Of a DNA stretch of 64,000 nucleotides, positions 35,298-44,255 are shown piece by piece. The notes under the pieces were generated by a model. It worked only from the letters and a program-made list of their open reading frames with translations. It did not search any database and had not been told where the DNA came from. The stretch covers positions 1 through 64,000 of the forward strand of contig JACIYN010000016.1 in the NCBI GenBank assembly GCA_014359885.1. The letters run 5' to 3'. The position numbers and the translations under genes are program-made. Within the stretch, counting starts at the first letter, position 1. Each line of letters opens with the position of its first letter. The stretch comes from Desulfacinum sp. Lineage in GTDB: Bacteria > Desulfobacterota > Syntrophobacteria > Syntrophobacterales > DSM-9756.

Positions 35298-37612
35298 ACC
35301 CTTCCGGAAAGAGGGGGCTGCGGCGCGTCCGTGTCCAGGTGGACGGAATCGTCCAGGGAGTGGGATTCCGTCCCACCGTCTACCAGCTGGCGCGAAGCCT
35401 GGATCTGGCCGGCTGGGTGCGCAACGATTCGGAAGGCGTTGAGATCGAGGTGGCGGGCCCCGAGGATCGGGTGGCGGAGTTCCTGCTCCGCCTGCCCCGC
35501 GAGGCCCCGCCGCTGGCGAAAATCGTCCGCATGGACGTGGAAGAACGGCCCTACGAGGCCGGAGAAGGCTTTCTCATCCAGGCCAGTGAGCGGACCGGGT
35601 CCCGCACCACGCTCATCTCCCCGGACGTCTGCACCTGCAACGACTGCCTGCGCGAGCTTTTCGACCCGTGCGACCGACGCTTCCACTACCCATTCATCAA
35701 CTGCACCAACTGCGGGCCCCGCTACACCATCATCCGAGACATTCCCTACGACCGCGACAAGACCACCATGGCCTCCTTTCCCATGTGCCCGGCCTGTCGC
35801 GCCGAATATGAAAACCCCCGGGATCGCCGATTCCACGCCCAGCCCAACGCCTGCTGGGAGTGCGGCCCCACGGTGTGGCTGGAGGATCCCGAGGGGCGCC
35901 GGCTGGCCGAAAGGGATGCGGCCGTACGGGAGACCATCCGGCTCCTGTCCGAGGGAAAGATCGCCGCCGTCAAGGGCCTCGGAGGCTTCCATCTGGCCGT
36001 AGCGGCCGGCGACGAGGAGGCGGTGGCCCGGTTGAGGCGCCGCAAGATCCGCGAGGAAAAGCCGTTTGCGGTCATGTTTTCGTCGCTGGAGGCTATCCGG
36101 GGTGTATGTCGGGTGAGTCCCGAGGAAGAAGCGCTCCTCCTGAGCCGGGAGCGCCCCATTGTGCTCCTGGCCAGACGATCCCGTCCGAAGCCGGGACATT
36201 CCCCCATCGCCCCTTCCGTGGCGCCCGGCAACCGGTTCCTGGGAGCCTTCCTTCCCTACACACCGCTTCACGCCCTCCTCTTTCGCGACGCCCCCTACCG
36301 GGCCCTGGTGATGACCAGCGGAAACCAAAGTGACGAGCCCATCGTCACGGAAAACCAGGCCGCCCGGGAGCGACTCCGGGGCATCGCCGACGTCTTTCTC
36401 TTCCACGACCGGGACATCTACATCCGCTGCGACGATTCCGTGGTGCGCTCCGCGCGGGGCAAGCTCCGTCCCCTGCGGAGGGCCCGGGGTTATGTGCCGG
36501 TTCCGGTGGTTCTCCGCGAGCCGGGTCCCACGGTCTTAGGGGTGGGCGGGGAACTCAAGAACACGGTCTGCCTCACGCGGGGACGCTACGCCTTTTTGAG
36601 CCAGCATGTGGGGGATCTGGAAAACTTGGAAACCCTTCGGGCCTTTGAGCGCACCGTGGAACATCTGGAAAGGATCCTGGAGGTGAGGCCCCGGTTGATC
36701 GTCCACGATCTGCACCCCGATTACCTGAGCAGCCAGTGGGCCGAAGCCCGGACGGATCTTCCCCGCCTGGCGGTTCAGCACCACCACGCCCACATTGCCT
36801 CCGTGGCGGCGGAAAGGGGATGGGACGGCCCCTTGCTGGGCGTGGCTTTGGACGGCACCGGCTACGGGGCGGACGGCACCCTTTGGGGCGGGGAGTTTCT
36901 TTGGGTGGACGGGGCTCGCTATGAAAGATTGGGCCGCTTTTCCCGGCTTCCCCTTCCCGGCGGCGAGAAGGCCATCAAGGAACCGTGGCGCATGGCCGTG
37001 GCCGCCCTCTGGTGTCTGGCGGGCGAGGAGGCGGAGCGCCTCCACGACGACCTCTTTTCCCGGTGGCCGGAAAGGGAGAGGCGCGTGGTGCTGCAGATGC
37101 TCCAAAAGGGATTCAACGCGCCGCTCAGCTCCTCGTGCGGCCGGCTCTTCGATGCCGTCTCATCTCTCGCGGGACTCCGCGATCGGATCACCTACGAAGG
37201 ACAGGCGGCCGTGGAATTGGAACAGGCCCTGGAGCCGGATCCCGGGGCCTACGAGGCCCGCCTCGTAAAGGAGGAAGATCTCTGGGTGCTGGACGCCCTC
37301 CCCCTGTTGGAAGAGACGGTCCGGGACGTGCGCCGCGGCGTCCGCCCGGGCCTCGTTTCCGCCCGGTTTCACAACGGCCTGGCGCGCGCCGTCGTGCGGA
37401 TGGTGGAGATCTTGCGGGAGGAAACGGGACTTTCCGCCGTGGCTCTGAGCGGAGGCGTCTTCCAGAACGTCTATCTTTCCGGGAAGGTGGAGCAGGAGCT
37501 GGAAGATCGGGGCTTTGAGGTGCTCGTTCACCAGGAGGTGCCGCCCAACGACGCGTGCATCGCCTTGGGCCAGGTTCACGTGGGGCGGGAATACCTGAAG
37601 ACTTTGACGTGA
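35294..37612 (+). CDS. hypF: Carbamoyltransferase HypF
   Basis: 772 residues. An acylphosphatase-like domain (VQVDGIVQGVGFRPTVYQLA, residues about 15-100) is followed by two zinc fingers (CNDCLRELFDPCDRRFHY, NCTNCGPRYT, CPACRAEY, CWECGP), a YrdC-like adenylation domain (about 200-380, GLGGFHLAV) and a Kae1-like transferase domain (VQHHHAHIASV near 495, then ALDGTGYGADGTLWGGEF). It turns carbamoyl phosphate into the cyanide ligands of hydrogenase iron through thiocarbamate on HypE. The GTG start overlaps the hypB stop. Confidence 0.96.
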   Translation: MNPSGKRGLRRVRVQVDGIVQGVGFRPTVYQLARSLDLAGWVRNDSEGVEIEVAGPEDRVAEFLLRLPREAPPLAKIVRMDVEERPYEAGEGFLIQASERTGSRTTLISPDVCTCNDCLRELFDPCDRRFHYPFINCTNCGPRYTIIRDIPYDRDKTTMASFPMCPACRAEYENPRDRRFHAQPNACWECGPTVWLEDPEGRRLAERDAAVRETIRLLSEGKIAAVKGLGGFHLAVAAGDEEAVARLRRRKIREEKPFAVMFSSLEAIRGVCRVSPEEEALLLSRERPIVLLARRSRPKPGHSPIAPSVAPGNRFLGAFLPYTPLHALLFRDAPYRALVMTSGNQSDEPIVTENQAARERLRGIADVFLFHDRDIYIRCDDSVVRSARGKLRPLRRARGYVPVPVVLREPGPTVLGVGGELKNTVCLTRGRYAFLSQHVGDLENLETLRAFERTVEHLERILEVRPRLIVHDLHPDYLSSQWAEARTDLPRLAVQHHHAHIASVAAERGWDGPLLGVALDGTGYGADGTLWGGEFLWVDGARYERLGRFSRLPLPGGEKAIKEPWRMAVAALWCLAGEEAERLHDDLFSRWPERERRVVLQMLQKGFNAPLSSSCGRLFDAVSSLAGLRDRITYEGQAAVELEQALEPDPGAYEARLVKEEDLWVLDALPLLEETVRDVRRGVRPGLVSARFHNGLARAVVRMVEILREETGLSAVALSGGVFQNVYLSGKVEQELEDRGFEVLVHQEVPPNDACIALGQVHVGREYLKTLT

Positions 37613-37631
37613 GAAGGGAAAGGATCTTTCC

Positions 37632-38732
37632 ATGGCTCTCAAATACATCGACGAGTTTCGGGACGGGGAGCTGGCGCGCGCCGTTCTCCAGCGGCTGAAG
37701 ACCCGCTGCAGGGATCTCGGGCCCATGCGGTTCATGGAGATTTGCGGCACCCACACCGTGTCCATCTTTCGCTCGGGCCTCCGGGATCTGCTGCCGCCCA
37801 ACGTGGAGCTCATCAGCGGTCCCGGCTGTCCGGTTTGCGTCACCGCCAACGAGGATATCGACCGGGCCATCTGGTTTGCCGGCCGGCCGGACGTGATCGT
37901 CACCACCTTCGGAGACCTGCTTCGGGTTCCGGGATCCCGGTCGTCCCTTCTGCAGGAGCGGGGCAACGGGGCCGACGTGCGGATGGTCTACGCGAGCTTC
38001 GACGCCGTCCAGATCGCCAAGGAAAATCCGGACAAACAGGTGGTCTTCATCGGGATCGGCTTCGAGACAACGGCTCCCACGGTGGCCGCTGCCGTCCAGA
38101 TGGCCGCCCGGGACGGCGTGGACAACTTCTCCGTCTTTTCCGCTCACAAGGTGCTTCCCCCCGTCATGGAGGCCCTGCTGGAATCGGAAAATCTCCTTTT
38201 GGACGGTTTCCTGTGCCCGGGCCATGTGACCACCGTGATCGGAGCCAAGGCCTACCAGGCGGTTGCGGAACGCTACCGCTTGTCCTGTGTGGTCACGGGA
38301 TTCGAGCCCCTGGACATCCTGCAGGGTTTGACGCTTCTGGTGGAACAGCGGGCGGAGGGGAAGCCTTCGGTGGAAATCCAATACCGGCGAGGCGTCACGT
38401 GGGAAGGAAACCCGACGGCACAGAAACGGATGGCCGAGATCTTCGAGCCTGCGGACGCCGTCTGGAGAGGGCTGGGAAAGATTCCGGGATCGGGTCTTGC
38501 CCTGCAGCCCCAATGGGCCCGCTTCGATGCGGCACGACGGTTCGACCTGCCGCCCATGGAAGGAAAGGAAGATCCGGCCTGTCGGTGCGGGGACGTGCTA
38601 CGGGGCGCTCTTCGCCCGCCCCAATGTCCGCTCTTTCGAAAGGTCTGCACCCCCCAGAATCCCAAGGGGCCCTGCATGGTGTCCAGTGAGGGCACCTGCG
38701 GCGCCTACTACCGGTATTTTCGTGAGTCGTGA
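37632..38732 (+). CDS. hypD: Hydrogenase maturation protein HypD
   Basis: 366 residues. Signatures MEICGTHTVSIFRSGLRDLL, SGPGCPVCVT, GFETTAPTVAAA and DGFLCPGHVTTVIG are intact. The C-terminal cysteine cluster (CRCGDVLRG, then CPLF, KVCTP and GTCGAYYRY) holds the 4Fe-4S cluster. HypD carries the iron while CN and CO are attached, normally with HypC, which is not found here. The last residues and stop are encoded by the beginning of a GTGAGTC heptamer array. Confidence 0.96.
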   Translation: MALKYIDEFRDGELARAVLQRLKTRCRDLGPMRFMEICGTHTVSIFRSGLRDLLPPNVELISGPGCPVCVTANEDIDRAIWFAGRPDVIVTTFGDLLRVPGSRSSLLQERGNGADVRMVYASFDAVQIAKENPDKQVVFIGIGFETTAPTVAAAVQMAARDGVDNFSVFSAHKVLPPVMEALLESENLLLDGFLCPGHVTTVIGAKAYQAVAERYRLSCVVTGFEPLDILQGLTLLVEQRAEGKPSVEIQYRRGVTWEGNPTAQKRMAEIFEPADAVWRGLGKIPGSGLALQPQWARFDAARRFDLPPMEGKEDPACRCGDVLRGALRPPQCPLFRKVCTPQNPKGPCMVSSEGTCGAYYRYFRES

Positions 38733-38769
38733 GTCGTGAGTCGTGAAGTCGTGAAGTCGTGAAGTCGGG
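38721..38769 (+). repeat. GTGAGTC / GTGAAGTC tandem array
   Basis: Three GTGAGTC units pass into three GTGAAGTC units. The array starts inside the last codons of hypD and fills part of the 139-base gap before the next gene. Confidence 0.75.
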
Positions 38770-38871
38770 GGCGGTCGGGAGAACGTTGCCATGGGAACGT
38801 CCATTGGCCTATAACCTTTTTAGGTCCCACATGTGATTTGAACGGATCCTGCGGGAACAGGGAGGCGTTCC

Positions 38872-40917
38872 ATGGGCGAATCCAGGCAGGTGATCGACGT
38901 GAAGGCCCACGGAATTCCCGGCACATCTTCGGAGGAAGGGCCGGGTGCCGGCTCCGCTCCTTCCGACGGCCGGCGGGGGCGCCGTCTTTCCGTGTTTCTG
39001 GGCCTCTTTGGATGCCTCAGCGCCCTGACACTCGCCTATTGCTTCCTACGTCCGCCCGTGTACCGGGCGGAGGCGTCTCTGATTCTCAAGCCCACGGCCC
39101 CCCAAGCGACGGAAATCTCCCCGCCGAGTCCTTCGCCCGCCGGAAAGTCGGACCTGGTGGTGGCCCACCAGGTCCTCCTGAGTCGCTCCATGCTGGAGAG
39201 GGTGCGGGAGGAGCTTCCGTCCGGCAACGGATCGTCGGAGCCCGTGAGGGAATTGGGCACCGATGAGATCGCTCGCATGGTGGGCGCCCGGATGGTCCCC
39301 GAAGGCAACCTCATCCGGCTGTTCGCCGAAGGGCCGGAAAGAACCGTTCTGGTCCACGTTCTGCGCACCTGGATCCAGGTATACCTGCAGGCTTTCGAAG
39401 AATCGCAAGCGGCGGCCTTGGCCATGGACAGTGAAACCTTGGACGAAGAAGTCCGGGCCCTGGAAGCTCGCCTGGAAAGCAAACGGCAGGAACTGGAGCT
39501 CTACCGGCAGGTCCATGACATCGTCTCTCTGGAAAGGGAGGAAAACCAGCTGGTCTCGCGCCTCCGGGGGCTGAACGAGTCGCTGGCCCGGGCCCGGGAA
39601 ACACTGGTGACCGCGGAATCCCGTCTGAAGGCCCTTCTGGAGGCCCGGGCCCGTGGTGAGGACATCCTGGAAGGGCGGGAATTGCGGGCCGTGCTGTCGT
39701 TGCAGGAAAAAGCCGAGGCGCTGCGGGATCAGCTCCGGGATCTCCGTGAACGCTACACGGAAAAATACATGAACCTGGACCCCAGGGTCCGGGGCATCCG
39801 GGCCCAGCTGGAAAGGATTGAAAGGAAAATCGTCCAAACCCGGGCGGAAGCCGAGGCGGCCGCCTTGGACAAGGCCCGCCAGGACGTGGAGACCGCCCGC
39901 CGAAGCGTCGTGCAATTGGAAGCCCAGGTGGCGGAGCAGGAAGAGAAGGCCCGGGATTTCAATGCCAAGTTTGCGCGCCACCAGGCTTTGGTGGAGGAAC
40001 TGAAGGATCTGGAAGCGCTCTATCGCCGCCGCAAGGAACAGAGGATCCAGCGGGAGGTTTCCCCGGCGCAGCATGTGCCCAGGCTGAGCGTCCTGGAACA
40101 GCCGGAAGCGGGGGATAACCCCGTGCGGCCCCATTATCTCAGGGATGCGGGAATCGGCATGGCGGGCGTTCTGGTGGTCTCGCTCTTCGGCCTGTGGCTC
40201 TACGAATTTCTCCTCCGTTCTCCCCGAAAGGAGGAGGCCGCAGGAGGCCCGACGCTCATCTTCCAGCCCAACGTCTCTCGGAGCATGGAACCGCCCCCAC
40301 CCAAGGCCCTGCTGGAGGATTCCGCAGGCGGGGCCGTTCCGGGCCCGGCTCGGGAGCTGTCGCCCCTGGAAATTGAAGCCATGATGGGGGCGGCGGATCC
40401 GGTGGATGGTGCTCTTGTCTATCTCCTCCTGACAGGCCTTCGGACCGATGAGGTGGCGACTCTTTGCTGGGGGGAAGTGGATCTGGAGGAGGGATGGGTC
40501 CGTCTTTCCGGGAATCCGCCCCGACTCATCCCCCTGGAAGGACGGGGCCGGGAGGCCCTGAAGGGGCTGCTGGAAAGTTGTCACCGGGAGCCTCCGGATA
40601 AGTCGGCGCCGGTCTTTGTGACAGAAGACGGCGCTCCCATGACGGCGGAGGAGATTCGGGCGAGATTGCTCTTCCTGGCCCAGGATGCGGGCCTGGCATC
40701 CCCCGGCGCGGTGACTCCCGATGCGTTGCGCCATACCTACCTGCTCTTCCTGGTGCGCCAGGGGATTCGGTTGTCGGCGCTGGAGCAGGTGGCGGGCCCT
40801 GTGGACGGGTCCTTTTTCAGCCGCTGCGGGGCGGTGGCCCCGCCGGGACCCGGCCGGGATCCGGAGGAGGTGGCCCGGGTCCTGCCGGTTTTTCTGAGAT
40901 CCTCCGATGGGAACTAG
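38872..40917 (+). CDS. Wzz/GumC-like membrane protein fused to a degenerate tyrosine-recombinase domain
   Basis: 681 residues; ATG behind GGGAGG. Residues 40-60 are a membrane helix (LSVFLGLFGCLSALTLAYCF) followed by the Wzz-type start PPVYRAEASLILKP. Residues about 180-395 are long coiled coil. A proline-rich PEAGDNPVRPHY precedes the second helix (DAGIGMAGVLVVSLFGLWLY, 425-445). This is a polysaccharide chain-length regulator (PCP/Wzz) layout. The cytoplasmic end, where tyrosine autokinases carry an ATPase, instead resembles a phage-integrase catalytic domain (about 495-640): LLLTGLRTDEVATLCWGEVD holds the first Arg (524) and TPDALRHTYLLFLVRQG the second (620). The usual His is Asp617, the GH is GP (Pro643), and no tyrosine motif follows, so recombinase activity is unlikely. 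It lies between hypD and hypE. Confidence 0.8.
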   Translation: MGESRQVIDVKAHGIPGTSSEEGPGAGSAPSDGRRGRRLSVFLGLFGCLSALTLAYCFLRPPVYRAEASLILKPTAPQATEISPPSPSPAGKSDLVVAHQVLLSRSMLERVREELPSGNGSSEPVRELGTDEIARMVGARMVPEGNLIRLFAEGPERTVLVHVLRTWIQVYLQAFEESQAAALAMDSETLDEEVRALEARLESKRQELELYRQVHDIVSLEREENQLVSRLRGLNESLARARETLVTAESRLKALLEARARGEDILEGRELRAVLSLQEKAEALRDQLRDLRERYTEKYMNLDPRVRGIRAQLERIERKIVQTRAEAEAAALDKARQDVETARRSVVQLEAQVAEQEEKARDFNAKFARHQALVEELKDLEALYRRRKEQRIQREVSPAQHVPRLSVLEQPEAGDNPVRPHYLRDAGIGMAGVLVVSLFGLWLYEFLLRSPRKEEAAGGPTLIFQPNVSRSMEPPPPKALLEDSAGGAVPGPARELSPLEIEAMMGAADPVDGALVYLLLTGLRTDEVATLCWGEVDLEEGWVRLSGNPPRLIPLEGRGREALKGLLESCHREPPDKSAPVFVTEDGAPMTAEEIRARLLFLAQDAGLASPGAVTPDALRHTYLLFLVRQGIRLSALEQVAGPVDGSFFSRCGAVAPPGPGRDPEEVARVLPVFLRSSDGN

Positions 40918-40930
40918 GCGGAGAGTCGCC

Positions 40931-41104
40931 ATGGTCTACAGCGCCGTGGGCTATTGCTCGTGCGGAGCGCAAATCTGGATCGAGTACCTGATTTCTGCGG
41001 AAAAGAGGTGGACCCATCGGTTTTTCGACGATCAGCATCGGGAAATCCAGCGCTGCCCCCAATGCGGTCGTGAGCTGTCGGAAGATCTCTTGGAATCCCT
41101 CTGA
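40931..41104 (+). CDS. Small zinc-ribbon protein
   Basis: 57 residues, start behind GGAGAG. CSCG near the start and CPQCGREL near residue 42 form a probable zinc ribbon around an acidic/aromatic middle (QIWIEYLISAEKRWTHRFFD). No hydrophobic helix. It starts 13 bases after the Wzz/recombinase fusion and lies ahead of hypE, in the same direction. Not recognised; too long in sequence pattern and too different from MCLAIP-type starts to be HypC. Confidence 0.65.
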   Translation: MVYSAVGYCSCGAQIWIEYLISAEKRWTHRFFDDQHREIQRCPQCGRELSEDLLESL

Positions 41105-41219
41105 ATCCAAGACGCCCGCCTCCATTTTGCCCTTGTCACCTCCCGCCCGCACCATGTAGTAGGATCCAGCCCTCGGTTTGGCGTTGAGGAGGATCGCTCT
41201 GAACAAGGAGGAACGTCGA

Positions 41220-42230
41220 TTGAAGGAACGCACCATTACGCTGGATCATGGCAGCGGCGGACGGGCGACCCATGAGCTGGTCAGGGAGGTTTTTGCTCGC
41301 GCCTTCGACAACGCCTTTCTGGGCCAGATGAACGACAGTGCGGTGCTTCAAGTGCCGGCCGGGCGCATCGCCATGAGTACCGATTCCTATGTGGTGGATC
41401 CGGTTGTCTTCCCCGGCGGCAACATCGGAAGCCTGGCGGTCCACGGGACCATCAACGACCTGGCCATGAGCGGCGCCAGGCCCTTGTACCTGACGGCGGG
41501 CTTCGTGCTGGAGGAGGGCTTGTCCCTGGCGCTTTTGGAGGAGATCGTGGAGGCCATGGCCCGCGCCGCCAGGGACGCCCGGGTGGCCGTGGTGGCGGGG
41601 GACACCAAGGTGGTGCCCAAGGGAAAGGCGGACAAGATCTTCATCAACACCGCGGGGGTCGGCGTGGTGCCCGAGGGACTGGAGCTGGGAGGCCAGTACG
41701 CCCGCCCCGGAGACGCGGTGCTCATCAACGGCACCATCGGTGATCACGGCATGGCCATCCTGTGCACTCGGGAAGGGATCGCCATGGAAGGCGAGATACA
41801 AAGCGATTCGGCGGCCCTGCATGATCTGGTGGCGGAGCTTCTGGAAGCCTGCCCCCAGGTACGGGTGCTCAGGGACCCCACCCGGGGAGGGGTGGCCACC
41901 ACGCTCAATGAAATCGCCCGGCAGTCGGGAGTGGGAATCCGCCTTTTCGAGGAGGCGCTGCCCATCCGGGACGATGTGGCCGGGGCCTGTGAACTTCTGG
42001 GTCTGGACCCTCTGTACGTGGCCAATGAGGGAAAGGTCCTGGCCATCGTTCCGAAGAGCGTGGCGGAGAAGGCTTTGGCTGTGCTGCGGCGGCACCCTCT
42101 GGGGCGGAATGCCCGGCTCATCGGGGAGGTGACGGACCGGGATCCGGGCCGCGTGGTTTTACGCACGCGCATCGGTGGGCATCGTTTGCTGGACATGCTT
42201 CGGGGGGAACAGCTGCCCCGCATCTGCTGA
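41220..42230 (+). CDS. hypE: Hydrogenase maturation protein HypE
   Basis: 336 residues; the best start is a TTG eight bases after AAGGAGG, giving MKERTITLDHGSGGRATHEL, the family start. The AIR-synthase-like ATP site (GGNIGSLAVHGTINDLAMSG, VVAGDTKVVPKG) is present. The C-terminal PRIC carries the cysteine that becomes a thiocyanate and donates cyanide to iron. It is separated from hypD by two unrelated genes, an unusual break in the hyp cluster. Confidence 0.95.
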   Translation: MKERTITLDHGSGGRATHELVREVFARAFDNAFLGQMNDSAVLQVPAGRIAMSTDSYVVDPVVFPGGNIGSLAVHGTINDLAMSGARPLYLTAGFVLEEGLSLALLEEIVEAMARAARDARVAVVAGDTKVVPKGKADKIFINTAGVGVVPEGLELGGQYARPGDAVLINGTIGDHGMAILCTREGIAMEGEIQSDSAALHDLVAELLEACPQVRVLRDPTRGGVATTLNEIARQSGVGIRLFEEALPIRDDVAGACELLGLDPLYVANEGKVLAIVPKSVAEKALAVLRRHPLGRNARLIGEVTDRDPGRVVLRTRIGGHRLLDMLRGEQLPRIC

Positions 42231-42231
42231 T

Positions 42232-42267
42232 GATCGTGATCCGTGATCCGTGATCCGCGATCCGTAA
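42232..42267 (+). repeat. GTGATCC tandem array
   Basis: About five units of GTGATCC with one CGATCC variant, starting at the hypE stop codon. Confidence 0.65.
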
Positions 42268-42439
42268 GGCCGGACGATGATGGTCGCCCTTGCACCATCC
42301 CGCCTGGCGCCGCTCCCACACCCCATCCAGACTGCTTAGCCGTCCAAGGAAGATTCCCCCTTGCCCCAAGGATTTCCCACCCTTGGCGCCGCCGTACCTT
42401 GTCGCCGCATCGCCTCATGGATTAGAGTTCTCTGGAAGC

Positions 42440-43624
42440 ATGGTTCTCCCATCCACCCCCATGGGGCTTGGAACGGAAGGCGGCCATCCATTGAGCGGAA
42501 GCTGGTTCCATCAAAAGTCGCGTCATTTCCAGTGTGCGGTTTGCCGGCGGTTGGTCACCGACGCCGGGCCGGGCCTGGGGGTCTGTCCGGAATGCCTTCG
42601 GAGCCGCTGGGACGAGGCGGAGCCTGTGGTGGAAACCATTCACTGGCGTTCCCGCGAGCGTTTTGATCTCCCGCCCCGGGTCCCCCGGGCCCCCGTCGGC
42701 GTGGAATGCGCGCTCTGTCTCCATCGTTGCCGCATGGAGCCCCGGCAGAAAGGCTACTGCGGGATCCGCCAAGGCAGCGAGGAAAGTCTTCGCCGGGACG
42801 GCCGACACCGCGCGCTGCTTTCCTACTACCACGATCCGATTCCCACCAATTGCGTGGCGGACTGGGTGTGCGCCGCAGGGACGGGAAGCGGATACCCTGC
42901 CTACAGCCGGGAACGAGGTCCCGAGGTGGGCTGTTACAACCTGGCGGTCTTCTTCGAAGCCTGCAATTTCAATTGTCTCTATTGCCAGAACTGGAGTTTC
43001 AAAAAGAGCGCCAAGCCCGGCGGCACCTGGACCGTTGTGGAAGATCTGCTGCCCGCCGTCACGGACCAGACCTCCTGCATTTGTTACTTCGGAGGGGACC
43101 CGGTTCCCCAGCTTCCTTTCGCCATTCGGTTCTCCCGGCGCGCCCTGGAAAAACGTTCCGGGTCCGTTCTTCGGATCTGCTGGGAGACCAACGGGAGTCT
43201 GCATCCGGCCTGGATCAAGCCCATGGCGGACCTGTCGCTTCGTTCCGGCGGATGCATCAAGGTGGACCTCAAGGCCTGGGATCCCCATGTCCACAAGGCC
43301 CTGTGCGGATGCGGCAACCGGCGGGTACTGGAAAACTTCGCCAGGATCGCCGGCTTCGTTCCGTTGCGTCGCGACCCGCCGCTTCTGGTGGCCAGCACTC
43401 TGCTGGTTCCGGGCTATGTGGGCGAGGAAGAGATCTTTCATCTGGCCCGCTTCATCGCCTCCCTGGATCCCCACATCCCTTATGCTCTCTTGGGCTTCGC
43501 CCCCCAGTTTTACTTGAACGACTTCCCCACCACATCGCGCAGCCAGGCCGAAGCCTGCCTGGAGGCGGCTCAAAAGGCGGGCCTGAAACGCGTCCGTCTG
43601 GCCAATCGCCACCTTCTCCACTAA
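42440..43624 (+). CDS. Radical SAM protein, PflA / AmmeMemoRadiSam-like
   Basis: 394 residues if started at the ATG at 42440; the start is uncertain because the ribosome site is weak. The N-terminal part has zinc-finger cysteines (FQCAVCRRL, GVCPEC, then ECALCLHRC and GYCGIR). The radical SAM cluster motif is CNFNCLYCQN near residue 178. Later parts include CYFGGDPVPQLPFAIRFSRR, CWETNGS and CIKVDLKAWD. The closest pattern I recall is the radical SAM enzyme related to pyruvate formate-lyase activases that accompanies AMMECR1/MEMO genes, but those partners are not adjacent. Substrate unknown. Confidence 0.82.
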   Translation: MVLPSTPMGLGTEGGHPLSGSWFHQKSRHFQCAVCRRLVTDAGPGLGVCPECLRSRWDEAEPVVETIHWRSRERFDLPPRVPRAPVGVECALCLHRCRMEPRQKGYCGIRQGSEESLRRDGRHRALLSYYHDPIPTNCVADWVCAAGTGSGYPAYSRERGPEVGCYNLAVFFEACNFNCLYCQNWSFKKSAKPGGTWTVVEDLLPAVTDQTSCICYFGGDPVPQLPFAIRFSRRALEKRSGSVLRICWETNGSLHPAWIKPMADLSLRSGGCIKVDLKAWDPHVHKALCGCGNRRVLENFARIAGFVPLRRDPPLLVASTLLVPGYVGEEEIFHLARFIASLDPHIPYALLGFAPQFYLNDFPTTSRSQAEACLEAAQKAGLKRVRLANRHLLH

Positions 43625-43695
43625 AATCCGCCAACGAACCCCGGGATCCAAGGGTTCGCGCGCAACGGGACGTTGTTCCCCCACGGACGGGGGCC

Positions 43696-43723
43696 GTAGG
43701 GGCGAATCATCCTTCGCCCTTAC
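43696..43723 (+). repeat. GTAG hairpin, type D
   Basis: GTAGGGGCGAATCATCC followed by TTCGCCCTTAC, one mismatch in the stem. Confidence 0.65.
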
Positions 43724-43794
43724 GGTGCGAAAATCCGTGGGAGCGGCGCGAGCCGCCATGAGGGGGCGAATGTTGGCGAAGAAAAGGAGGAACC

Positions 43795-44238
43795 ATGCGT
43801 TACTGCGAAGGTCATGTGGGGCGGGTTTTCGTGCTGCGTCTGGAGGAAGGGGAAAGGATTCCCGACGTGATCGAGCAATTCGCCGAAGCCAAAGGGGTGC
43901 AGCGGGCCACGGTGCTCCTCCTCGGCGGCATCGATGACGGAAGCAAAGTGGTGGTGGGGCCGGAGGAAGGCCGGGGCGACGAGATCGTTCCCCTGGTGCA
44001 CACCCTCAAGGGTATTCAGGAAATCCTCGGCGTGGGCACGATCTTTCCCGACGAACAGGGGCGCCCCGTCCTGCATCTCCACGGGGCGTCCGGGCGGGAA
44101 GGGGGCGCGTCGGTGGGCTGCACCCGCGCCGGAGTGGACGTGTGGCTCGTGGGAGAAGTGGTCATCCTGGAAATCCAGGGGATCGACGCGGTCCGGAAAA
44201 AAGACCCTCGTAGCGGGCTGTCCCTGCTGGAGATCTGA
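43795..44238 (+). CDS. PPC-domain (DUF296) protein
   Basis: 147 residues; ATG behind AGGAGG. The small alpha-beta PPC fold is recognised by FVLRLEEGERIPDVIEQFAE, ATVLLLGGIDDG and the metal-site block VLHLHGASGREG, with two His as likely ligands. Archaeal and bacterial members form trimers; some bind DNA or carry an enzyme activity, but none is well defined. It stands alone, 17 bases from the convergent ampG end. Confidence 0.85.
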   Translation: MRYCEGHVGRVFVLRLEEGERIPDVIEQFAEAKGVQRATVLLLGGIDDGSKVVVGPEEGRGDEIVPLVHTLKGIQEILGVGTIFPDEQGRPVLHLHGASGREGGASVGCTRAGVDVWLVGEVVILEIQGIDAVRKKDPRSGLSLLEI

Positions 44239-44255
44239 AAAGCTTCAGGTGCGGC

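Noticed and set aside
40931-41104. The 57-residue protein as the missing HypC
   Set aside because: HypC begins with a conserved MCLAIP-type sequence needing Cys2; this protein begins MVYSAVGYCSCG and has a zinc-ribbon layout.
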